DNA of 64,000 bases, taken from Acholoe squamosa. Taxonomy: Eukaryota > Annelida > Polychaeta > Phyllodocida > Polynoidae. Below are positions 44,640 through 54,766 of this stretch, piece by piece; position 1 is the first letter of the stretch; every line of letters begins with the position of its first letter. The DNA is taken from the NCBI GenBank assembly GCA_949317995.1, contig OX439043.1:42537560-42601559 (forward strand). Reading direction: 5' to 3'. The notes beneath the pieces were generated by a model that made no database searches, was not told where the DNA came from, and was given only the letters and a program-made list of their open reading frames with translations. A program made the translations under genes and the position numbers.

Positions 44640-45690
44640 GGTGAAGAGCTTAAAACTACACAAGAAGATGACCCAGTTCTAAGTGTTGTCCATGCTTGGG
44701 GTGGAGTAAGACTAACCAGGGACGAGCTCTCTGCCCACAACCCAGAAGTAAAGTGCTTGGGTGCCCAATATGACAGGCTGTAGACAGATAGGGATGGCCT
44801 CCTGTGCTATGTTTTCCGAGAGGAAGGCTCAGACAGAGACAAAGTCCTCCTACCAAGATCTAGAGTGCCCGCCCTTCTCACTTTACTACATAACCACCAA
44901 ACTGCTGGGCATATGGGACGAGAGAAACACTTCAGAGAGTCCTTCAGTCATGCTCCTACTGGAGAACCATGAGTCATGACACTGGAGAGTTGTGCAAGCT
45001 ATGTGACTCTTGTTTCCGTGCTAAGGCTCCTAACACAACCCAAAAATCACCATTGAGGCGCATGGCAACGGGAGCACCCATGGAGCCCATAGCAATGGAC
45101 ATACTGGGGCCCCTACCAGTTACATCCTACAATAATACAGTGATATTGGTAGTTACAGACTACTTCACTTAGTGTTCTGAATTTATGCCAGATCAGAGAG
45201 CTGTCAGGGTCCTCACTTCACGTCTGATGTAATTCGCGAGCTCACTAAACTCCTAAAAACTGACAAAATCTGTACTTCACCTCATCAACCCCAAATGGAC
45301 AGACAAGTAGAAAGGTTAAACTGAGATATAGGGAGGATGCTGCGACAGTTGGTAAATGACCAGCAAACTGACTAGGATGAGTACTTACCTCTCATGGGCA
45401 TGGCCTACCCATCAAGCATACATGCCTCTACTGGGTACACCCCAAACCGATTGATGCTTGGCAGGGAATGTGCTGCACCATTCAACCTGCAAGAGGCAGC
45501 CCCAGTATGGGTTACCCTCGTTTTGTTGAGTTCCTAGCAGAAAAGATGCGTCACAGTCATGCCTTAGTGTGAGACAACCTTGGTGCCTCCTGCATGAGAC
45601 AAAAGAGGTACCATGACCATGGCAGCCAGGAACAGAAGTTCAAACATGGGGTTGGCCTGTCACCTAAGCTACTGCCTTTTTAGTCTGGGT
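44640..45690 (+). pseudogene. pol: Ty3/Gypsy integrase remnant
   Basis: Reading on the plus strand: linker (EDDPVLSVVHAW, LSAHNPEVKCL), zinc domain LLHNHQTAGHMGREKHF with the two Cys further on (CKLCDSC), core start MEPIAMDILGPLPVTS..ILVVTDYFT with the first catalytic Asp, then a deletion and TSPHQPQMDRQVERLN (the third catalytic position, normally Glu, falls in this block) and SIHASTGYTPNRLMLGRE. Several stop codons and a core deletion make it inactive. Same strand and family type as the fragments at 25.6-27.0 kb. Confidence 0.85.
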
Positions 45691-46136
45691 GTAGCAGTCC
45701 AACTTGATATCCTGTCAGATAAATCACATACAGGAGAGTAACAAGACATAAACTGGAAAATTAGGTTTTTGTGCATTTTAATAGTACTACAAGTCATGTT
45801 AATTTATTGTGGGTGTGTGTAGTGTTATACAACTAGTTACTGAGATTTATCTATGATATATGTACTCTTGGTGACAAGAGGAAATGATTGGTGCTATTCA
45901 ACAGGTGCTAAAACCAGGGTCCTAGGACTCCTATAACCTCACATTGACGTATCACTAGTCATTTGTTTACAAATAGCATACTGCTTTTAAATAGACGAAG
46001 GTATTGTGCTGGTGCTTTAGAGTATATGTTGACTGGTCATTTATTCATACTACTATTACTGTAGCATTCTGCAATAAAAACATATATTAGGCTTTTGATT
46101 CTTAGGTAACTCCTGAGAAATGTGACTCATTTGTAG
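45691..46136. other. No gene recognised
   Basis: AT-rich unique sequence following the integrase remnant; no LTR identified. Confidence 0.45.
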
Positions 46137-46379
46137 ATTAGAAGAGCATACCTTCCGAAGGAAGCTTGCGACTGGGAGGGGAAAGACTACAAACAGCACA
46201 AAGGTCTGTGGAGTGCAGAGAAGGTCCTCCCAGGCGGAAAGCCTACTACTGTACGCAACCGATCAGACAGGGTCAAGATAATGAGGAACAATCTCGCGGG
46301 ATGGTGTCTGACCAAGGAGGGAGAACTTCCCAAACAGTGGGGCGTTGTTATGCAACATGACTTCTACTTTGAGTGCTAA
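46137..46379 (+). CDS. Unassigned exon-like open frame
   Basis: An 80-codon frame without an initial Met, open from 46137 to TAA at 46377. It encodes YLPKEACDWEGKDYKQHKG followed by KIMRNNLAGWCLTKEGELP and WGVVMQHDFYFEC. The composition (many W, C, charged residues, no low complexity) looks like genuine globular protein rather than random translation. I do not recognise the family and cannot identify flanking exons; a transposase or host exon fragment is possible. Confidence 0.3.
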   Translation: MRRAYLPKEACDWEGKDYKQHKGLWSAEKVLPGGKPTTVRNRSDRVKIMRNNLAGWCLTKEGELPKQWGVVMQHDFYFEC

Positions 46380-46694
46380 GTGTGGACCCCGGAGTCTATG
46401 AACTTTAGTGTGTGGCCAGTAATGACAATGTCAGAGACATTTCCTTTTCAGCTAAGTAAGTCATGTACACTGTGGTTCATGAGATAAACTTATGTATGCA
46501 TATCATTCAGATACAAATAAAGAAATAGTATGATTAACAACAAAAACATGAACCTTTATTAAAGAAATTAACACAAGTTCTTGAACTGGAATATACTTTC
46601 GCTTAAGACACTTTTCTGATACATGTGTAGGCTTCTCCCTTCATTGAGGCAGGATATATGGAACTCTAGCCCTGGTAAGTGAACAAACATGAAC

Positions 46695-46697
<3 letters not shown>

Positions 46698-46735
<38 letters not shown>
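46698..46735. repeat. (TA)n microsatellite
   Basis: Uninterrupted TA dinucleotides, about 38 bp. Confidence 0.95.
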
Positions 46736-46738
<3 letters not shown>

Positions 46739-47266
46739 TATCTGTGTTTGTGTAAGCATAGAATAAATTATTTATCTTGTTCTTTAGAACCCGTATGTGT
46801 TTAAATGAGTCATGAGATCTTGATCCTTGAGGGAAAGTCTTAAGAAAGGCACCTGTATTCGGGAAGCCCTATATGTCATACATGTACACTTTTAGTTTGT
46901 AGACGCTGATTGTACTGTCATTTAATATATAGATGCTCAACTTTATAAGTTAAGTCCTAGAGCATCAAGAGAACAAAAAATAAAAAATCATAAGTTAGAA
47001 TTATGCATCATTCATCTAAAACAAAATGTTCTTGAGCACCAACTGTAAAAACTTGGATAAATACTTGTCATAGTAACATAAGACATGAACATGTAATTTT
47101 CCATATTAAGCACCACGCAAGGTTTTCTTGCAGAATTATATAAATAAACTCAAAGTTCTTTTCCTTTTTTATACAAAATGTTCAAACAAATTTCTCTTGT
47201 CGTGTGTTATTTGACAACTTCCGTCTTTTATACATAATCATCGTGGACGACAAAGATGAATCAAGT
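46736..47266. other. Downstream region of the MADF-BESS gene
   Basis: No open frame. It lies 3' of the minus-strand gene and probably contains its untranslated region; I cannot pick a single polyadenylation signal. Confidence 0.4.
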
Positions 47267-50086
47267 TCACTTAGAAGGCCAGTCCCTGTCTAATGCATCA
47301 TACGCCATGTTAGTGACATGACGCATGCACTTCCTTTGCAGTTTCGGTGACATCTGCTCTACCTGTCTGACCAAAGAGTCGGCCCACAGTTGGGCATCTG
47401 ATGAAACAGGGTCTGAGGTAAGAGGCTGACTAGTGACTTTGGGTTTAGACAAAACTTCAACCATTTTTTCTAGGTTTTCGGATTTCTTTTTCGATCATCC
47501 TCAACACTGGGTCGTTCTTGGCCTTCTCGGCTTTTTTTTGTCCAGCTCAGCCTCACGGGCCTGACGATGGTCAGGTCCTTGCTTTGTGTACCAATTTGCA
47601 GACGGGTTTTCCACACCATAGTCAGTAGACCTGTCCTCCATGGAAGACTCACCCCCATGCATGGAGGTGTCCTTTCCTGTGTATGGTTGGTAGAGAGAAG
47701 CTCTCTGGGATGAGCCATCCTCAGAATAATGCAGGCCAGATTTCACTTCTGCTTTGCTGAACAACCTATTGTACCTATCCAAGGCTGTTTCCTGGCCCTT
47801 ACCTTTGCTTGAGGTCTGATGCAGCCCTTTGCCTGCACCTTTCACAGTGTCTTTTGAGGTAGAAGCTAAAGGTGCTGTAACCTTGCAGCTGGATGATAGT
47901 CCCGACTTAGCAGGCTGACTCTGTTTCTTCTGTGGATTGTGTGGACTCAGACGCTTAGATCGGTGTGCTGCAGCCTGCGTCCCAATGTGTTGGTTTCTGC
48001 TGTAATGTTTTTTACTAGACTGGAACAGAGGACTACCCTCAACCTCACCCTCATCGCCTTCCTCTTCCTTACTCTCACCCTCACCATCTCCTTCACCTTC
48101 ATCCTCATCTTGATCCAACTCTTGAGCTAGTTGTTCTTGTTCCTGCTTCAACTTCCGGCGCTTAGGCTGGAATTGTATCTGAGACGTCTCCAAGTTCTTG
48201 TCAGTCTGAAAAAAAAAGGAAGTTTATGCCCTGTCTGTCTAATATTAGTTACCATTACATCTTAACCCATCATGAGCCTAAAAAAAAAACCTATACAGTT
48301 ACAAATCAAGACTAACAACAAGGGACCTATTTGTTTTCACCAGTAATGCAGACATAATTATTATTTTCATGTTATATATATACAAGAACTTGATTGAGAA
48401 TTTTTGGGGAAAAATAGACTTACACAGAAGGGGCCACACATTAAAGACTCATCTAAAAGTTATAAACTAAAGCACACTCTTACCTCTAAGTCTGTAGGCT
48501 GGGAAGCTGTTCCCTTTGACTTAGGGGTAGATGTGAAGGTGGCCTTCCCGGGGCTGCGTCCAGAGTAGGTGTTGTAGGTTTCGTTCTGGTTCAAGTAAGT
48601 TCTTAAGAACCCGACCAACCTGCATATCTCCTTCTGTCGAGGGGTTCTACCTACAGCAGCTGAACCACTTTTACCAGTTTTCAGTATATTGGAATACATG
48701 TTTCGGAGACTCCTCATCCTGATTTCGATTTTCTTTGCTGGAAAATGGACAAGCAATATCTTGCAGCAAGATGTTTGTATTAAATGAAACAATTTTTTTA
48801 TTTTTTTTAATTCAAATACTTTAGTTATGAAACTGTTAACCAAATACTTAAGGTCCGGTTTTTATTAAATAGCCTATGTTAAGTCTTGAGTAACAAAAAA
48901 TATAGGATTAAAAGAATGATAAAGTAATTACTTACGTGGAACCTTAAGAATAACTGCCATTTTGGCGTAGATCAAATCCTTCACAGATGCCACCCGATAG
49001 CCATTAGCCCTCATATCATAGAGAGCTCTCTCCTGTTCCCAGAGCCTGCAGAGCGTCTCCTCACGGGTAGGGTCTTCTGTCCACCAAGTTTCCATATCCT
49101 TGTCTTCAAATTTCAAGTCAAATTTGGATGGAGTCATTTTCAGCATAGTGGATTGCAGGTTGGCAAGGTCCTCTGCGTCTTGGTCTACCTCATCACCGTC
49201 TTCGTCTTCTCCCTCTTGATCCTGGTCTAGAACTGGATGTTTTGTGTAATCACCATGACCTTTGAAGAGAAAAAAAAAGAAGAAATTCAATGAAACACAC
49301 ATAGACTTTGCTTAACCTTTTCTTAAAAGCCAACAGAAATAACTAACAGGTAGGTTGGGAAACAACAAATTTTTATTTTGCATAATGTCTTTCATGGATT
49401 GCTACTGACATCAATATTAGGGTCCAGACTCAAACTTATAACTCACCTTCTATAGTACCTTGAGATTGGTTCAAGACATCTTCCATCTCTTCCTTGGTTG
49501 GATTGTCCTCGCTGTCGACTTCAAGCTCGTCCTCCTTGGACTTAGCAGCCCTCTTGCGGGAACGTTTGGATTTTGGCATCTTAGGCAGAAGGGACTGCGA
49601 TTGAGAATCTGACTCACCCTCTCCTGACTCTTCTGGCAGTCTTTCAAACTGCAGGGATTTACTAGATTTATGCCGTTTAGTTTCTTCTCCATGAAAAAGA
49701 ATGTCTTCTATCTGGGCCTTCAGGTGGGGGGAAATACGCGGCTTACCTCGACCTCTCACAGACTTATCACACTGCGGGGTACCAGGAACATTGTCTTCAT
49801 CGGTCTCGCTGTCCTCTTGTACAGAAGCAGAAGGTGGAGTCGACTTCTTAGGCCTACCCCTCTTCTTGGAAGGAGGGAGACCCACCCGAGCTTTTGGTTT
49901 GCCGACCTTCTTAAACCGTGGGGAACTTCTAGTAGGCACAGCAGCCGCCTTCCTTGCTTTTAAGGGAGTGCTAGAAGAACCAACCTTCTTCTTTCCTGCC
50001 TTCTTTGTGTCTTGGAGAGGCGGGGTGTCTGGGATTTCATCGATTTCTTCCTCTTTGGAGGCACGTTTCGTCCGACGGGAAGCCAT
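47267..50086 (-). CDS. MADF-BESS domain protein, four exons (copy A)
   Basis: Exons 50086-49447, 49259-48936, 48737-48484 and 48205-47267, each with consensus GT/AG ends (donors GTGAGT, GTAAGT, GTAAGA) and matching phases. The start ATG at 50086 has a good context (AAAATGG). Predicted ~718 residues: basic Ser/Lys-rich N terminus with an AT-hook-like KKRGRPKKS at ~74-82; acidic linker; MADF domain at ~280-370 (ETLCRLWEQERALYD, IYAKMAVIL, IRMRSLRNMYSNI), a Myb/SANT-like DNA-binding fold; acidic and Lys-rich region; C-terminal BESS motif (DAQLWADSLVRQVEQMSPKLQ). MADF-BESS proteins are nuclear transcription regulators; related MADF proteins are encoded by Harbinger transposons. Two compensating one-base homopolymer offsets (47532-47539 and 47464-47469) break exon 4 before the BESS motif as written, possibly sequence errors. 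Confidence 0.75.
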
Positions 50087-50261
50087 TTTGGTTTTCTGTT
50101 TGTACGGACAGACTAGGTCACATGATACGTTCACTACAGTGGCGCCAACGTGCGTGAAGGAGAGGAACTACAAGTTGTGTTTATCTAACACTAGATGGAG
50201 CAGCCTTCGGCAGACACACAGGCAGATGCATGGAAATATCTAATTGCTTTTGATATTTAAA

Positions 50262-50525
50262 AACAGAGGTATGCGTCTGTTTGCGTCTGACTCTCATAAG
50301 TGAGTTGATGCACGCATGACAAAAATCTGCTTCCACTAATGCGTCTGCCTTGCGTCTGTAGACGCATGGAGGATGCATGGGAGACGCATGGACAGTGGAT
50401 CCAGACTCAACCCATTGCGTCTGTCCTTTTATCCAATTATCTGACGCATGAGACTGCCTCCACTGCCTCTGCGTTGAGCTCATGCGTCCATTTTCAGATG
50501 CACGCATGGCCTATGCATCGTAGTG
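50262..50525. repeat. GACGCATG / ATGCGTCTG motif cluster upstream of copy A
   Basis: About a dozen copies of ATGCGTCTG, GACGCATGG or variants in both orientations lie 180-440 bp upstream of the gene start, with TCCACT/AGTGGA hexamers at 50333, 50395, 50459 and 50520. Dense inverted subterminal motifs like these are typical of Harbinger and other DNA transposon ends. The match with a MADF gene, a Harbinger-associated gene type, is suggestive. It may alternatively be the promoter binding region of the gene itself. Confidence 0.55.
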
Positions 50526-51446
50526 GATTTACAGCTTAAAAGAGATCGAAATCTACAATTAATTAAGCCCCCAAAATTGTTACAGTCGTATGGTGTAATG
50601 TTTCCCGCTGATAAATATTCCTTTTCTTTTCTTCTTTGGGAGGATTGGGAGGGACGAAAGGGAGGAGGGCAGAGACGTCATTGGGAGGTGTGCAGCAGGC
50701 ATAAAAATGAGTGTTTTCTACTTATCACAATGCAACCTTTGCCCCCAAGTTATGTCTCTCCCTTGCCATTGATAGACCTTTGGGAACATTTCAAAGCCAG
50801 TCCAACACGGATGAAATAACTGTTTATGCCTGGGACAATATTTTTGCCACTCTTTTGTTTCTCTTTTGAACTCTTCATGCCTTTCTCAGCATCAGCAGTT
50901 TATCTTATGGTGCAATCACTCTCTACTTAATTATTCACATTCATCTCCATGTAAAACAACAATTTTAATAGAAGACAAGTCCCCAACCTACATATATACC
51001 CTAGATCTTCAGAACAAGCACCCTGAATCGTAACTTTTTTGGCCTGAATAATGTGACAGGTCAAAAGACCATCAATACTTATTCATCATAACATTCTTTG
51101 TATGAGGTGGCAGCAGTGTATAATCTATGTAGTCACACCCTGTTCTCTTTATAGATTTGGATTGCAAATTGCCTTTCATGAGTGTCTGGCTTTCGCCATG
51201 TCTGTCCGAGTCCCCCCACAGTACCACAAGCATGCTTGAGGCAGACACCAAACTGTTGAAACAGACAATAGAGTTTGTGATGGATGGAGATTGATCGAAA
51301 ATGAAGGAATTGAATTATGATCAGTAATAAATTCCCTTGCCATTTGGAGGGCCCTTTGGGACTCATTTCGGTAAGGAAATTCTACTTGGTAAAACCACGA
51401 GTTGGCCTATTGATATTTACCACCTACTTTATATAAAAGCACAATT
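50526..51446. other. Intergenic, duplicated
   Basis: Unique-looking AT-rich sequence with no supportable gene; repeated at 53834-54766 as part of the tandem duplication. Confidence 0.5.
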
Positions 51447-53394
51447 TTACATGATGAACTTCCGGCGCTTAGGCTGGAATTGTATCTGAGACGTCTCCAA
51501 GTTCTTGTCAGTCTGAAAAAAAAAGGAAGTTTATGCCCTGTCTGTCTAATATTAGTTACCATTACATCTTAACCCATCATGAGCCTAAAAAAAAAACCTA
51601 TACAGTTACAAATCAAGACTAACAACAAGGGACCTATTTGTTTTCACCAGTAATGCAGACATAATTATTATTTTCATGTTATATATATACAAGAACTTGA
51701 TTGAGAATTTTTGGGGAAAAATAGACTTACACAGAAGGGGCCACACATTAAAGACTCATCTAAAAGTTATAAACTAAAGCACACTCTTACCTCTAAGTCT
51801 GTAGGCTGGGAAGCTGTTCCCTTTGACTTAGGGGTAGATGTGAAGGTGGCCTTCCCGGGGCTGCGTCCAGAGTAGGTGTTGTAGGTTTCGTTCTGGTTCA
51901 AGTAAGTTCTTAAGAACCCGACCAACCTGCATATCTCCTTCTGTCGAGGGGTTCTACCTACAGCAGCTGAACCACTTTTACCAGTTTTCAGTATATTGGA
52001 ATACATGTTTCGGAGACTCCTCATCCTGATTTCGATTTTCTTTGCTGGAAAATGGACAAGCAATATCTTGCAGCAAGATGTTTGTATTAAATGAAACAAT
52101 TTTTTTATTTTTTTTAATTCAAATACTTTAGTTATGAAACTGTTAACCAAATACTTAAGGTCCGGTTTTTATTAAATAGCCTATGTTAAGTCTTGAGTAA
52201 CAAAAAAATATATGATTAAAAGAATGATAAAGTAATTACTTACGTGGAACCTTAAGAATAACTGCCATTTTGGCGTAGATCAAATCCTTCACAGATGCCA
52301 CCCGATAGCCATTAGCCCTCATATCATAGAGAGCTCTCTCCTGTTCCCAGAGCCTGCAGAGCGTCTCCTCACGGGTAGGGTCTTCTGTCCACCAAGTTTC
52401 CATATCCTTGTCTTCAAATTTCAAGTCAAATTTGGATGGAGTCATTTTCAGCATAGTGGATTGCAGGTTGGCAAGGTCCTCTGCGTCTTGGTCTACCTCA
52501 TCACCGTCTTCGTCTTCTCCCTCTTGATCCTGGTCTAGAACTGGATGTTTTGTGTAATCACCATGACCTTTGAAGAGAAAAAAAAAGAAGAAATTCAATG
52601 AAACACACATAGACTTTGCTTAACCTTTTCTTAAAAGCCAACAGAAATAACTAACAGGTAGGTTGGGAAACAACAAATTTTTATTTTGCATAATGTCTTT
52701 CATGGATTGCTACTGACATCAATATTAGGGTCCAGACTCAAACTTATAACTCACCTTCTATAGTACCTTGAGATTGGTTCAAGACATCTTCCATCTCTTC
52801 CTTGGTTGGATTGTCCTCGCTGTCGACTTCAAGCTCGTCCTCCTTGGACTTAGCAGCCCTCTTGCGGGAACGTTTGGATTTTGGCATCTTAGGCAGAAGG
52901 GACTGCGATTGAGAATCTGACTCACCCTCTCCTGACTCTTCTGGCAGTCTTTCAAACTGCAGGGATTTACTAGATTTATGCCGTTTAGTTTCTTCTCCAT
53001 GAAAAAGAATGTCTTCTATCTGGGCCTTCAGGTGGGGGGAAATACGCGGCTTACCTCGACCTCTCACAGACTTATCACACTGCGGGGTACCAGGAACATT
53101 GTCTTCATCGGTCTCGCTGTCCTCTTGTACAGAAGCAGAAGGTGGAGTCGACTTCTTAGGCCTACCCCTCTTCTTGGAAGGAGGGAGACCCACCCGAGCT
53201 TTTGGTTTGCCGACCTTCTTAAACCGTGGGGAACTTCTAGTAGGCACAGCAGCCGCCTTCCTTGCTTTTAAGGGAGTGCTAGAAGAACCAACCTTCTTCT
53301 TTCCTGCCTTCTTTGTGTCTTGGAGAGGCGGGGTGTCTGGGATTTCATCGATTTCTTCCTCTTTGGAGGCACGTTTCGTCCGACGGGAAGCCAT
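51447..53394 (-). CDS. MADF domain protein, truncated duplicate (copy B)
   Basis: Near-identical duplicate of copy A: exons 53394-52755, 52567-52244, 52044-51791 and 51512-51447 with the same splice sites. The duplication breakpoint at 51458/51459 lies in exon 4, so after QIQFQPKRRK the frame runs into new sequence (FIM) and stops at 51447. The product would keep the AT-hook-like segment and whole MADF domain (~428 residues) but lose the acidic region and BESS motif used for protein contacts. The promoter side is duplicated too, so it could be expressed. MADF proteins without BESS might compete with the full protein; that is inference. Confidence 0.65.
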
Positions 53395-53569
53395 TTTGGT
53401 TTTCTGTTTGTACGGACAGACTAGGTCACATGATACGTTCACTACAGTGGCGCCAACGTGCGTGAAGGAGAGGAACTACAAGTTGTGTTTATCTAACACT
53501 AGATGGAGCAGCCTTCGGCAGACACACAGGCAGATGCATGGAAATATCTAATTGCTTTTGATATTTAAA

Positions 53570-53833
53570 AACAGAGGTATGCGTCTGTTTGCGTCTGACT
53601 CTCATAAGTGAGTTGATGCACGCATGACAAAAATCTGCTTCCACTAATGCGTCTGCCTTGCGTCTGTAGACGCATGGAGGATGCATGGGAGACGCATGGA
53701 CAGTGGATCCAGACTCAACCCATTGCGTCTGTCCTTTTATCCAATTATCTGACGCATGAGACTGCCTCCACTGCCTCTGCGTTGAGCTCATGCGTCCATT
53801 TTCAGATGCACGCATGGCCTATGCATCGTAGTG
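53570..53833. repeat. GACGCATG / ATGCGTCTG motif cluster upstream of copy B
   Basis: Duplicate of the cluster at 50262-50525, carried by the 3.3-kb tandem duplication. Confidence 0.55.
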
Positions 53834-54766
53834 GATTTACAGCTTAAAAGAGATCGAAATCTACAATTAATTAAGCCCCCAAAATTGTTACAGTCGTATG
53901 GTGTAATGTTTCCCGCTGATAAATATTCCTTTTCTTTTCTTCTTTGGGAGGATTGGGAGGGACGAAAGGGAGGAGGGCAGAGACGTCATTGGGAGGTGTG
54001 CAGCAGGCATAAAAATGAGTGTTTTCTACTTATCACAATGCAACCTTTGCCCCCAAGTTATGTCTCTCCCTTGCCATTGATAGACCTTTGGGAACATTTC
54101 AAAGCCAGTCCAACACGGATGAAATAACTGTTTATGCCTGGGACAATATTTTTGCCACTCTTTTGTTTCTCTTTTGAACTCTTCATGCCTTTCTCAGCAT
54201 CAGCAGTTTATCTTATGGTGCAATCACTCTCTACTTAATTATTCACATTCATCTCCATGTAAAACAACAATTTTAATAGAAGACAAGTCCCCAACCTACA
54301 TATATACCCTAGATCTTCAGAACAAGCACCCTGAATCGTAACTTTTTTGGCCTGAATAATGTGACAGGTCAAAAGACCATCAATACTTATTCATCATAAC
54401 ATTCTTTGTATGAGGTGGCAGCAGTGTATAATCTATGTAGTCACACCCTGTTCTCTTTATAGATTTGGATTGCAAATTGCCTTTCATGAGTGTCTGGCTT
54501 TCGCCATGTCTGTCCGAGTCCCCCCACAGTACCACAAGCATGCTTGAGGCAGACACCAAACTGTTGAAACAGACAATAGAGTTTGTGATGGATGGAGATT
54601 GATCGAAAATGAAGGAATTGAATTATGATCAGTAATAAATTCCCTTGCCATTTGGAGGGCCCTTTGGGACTCATTTCGGTAAGGAAATTCTACTTGGTAA
54701 AACCACGAGTTGGCCTATTGATATTTACCACCTACTTTATATAAAAGCACAATTTTACATGATGAA

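Larger units (their letters stand above)
48152..54766. repeat. 3.3-kb tandem segmental duplication
   Basis: Units 48152-51458 and 51459-54766 (3,307 and 3,308 bp) differ by about one indel and one substitution near 48896-48906/52203-52214. The junction shows a two-base AA overlap between the left end (cttcaa/cttccgg) and right end (gatgaa/tgtgag). Such near identity means a very recent event or an assembly duplication. Confidence 0.9.

Noticed and set aside
44412-44979. Minus-strand frames across 44.4-44.9 kb
   Set aside because: The plus strand here reads as a Gypsy integrase linker and zinc domain; the minus frames are shadows.
49670-50243. Plus-strand open frames of 97 and 180 codons (and their duplicates near 53 kb)
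   Set aside because: They are antisense to MADF exon 1, have no domain, and lack splice support.
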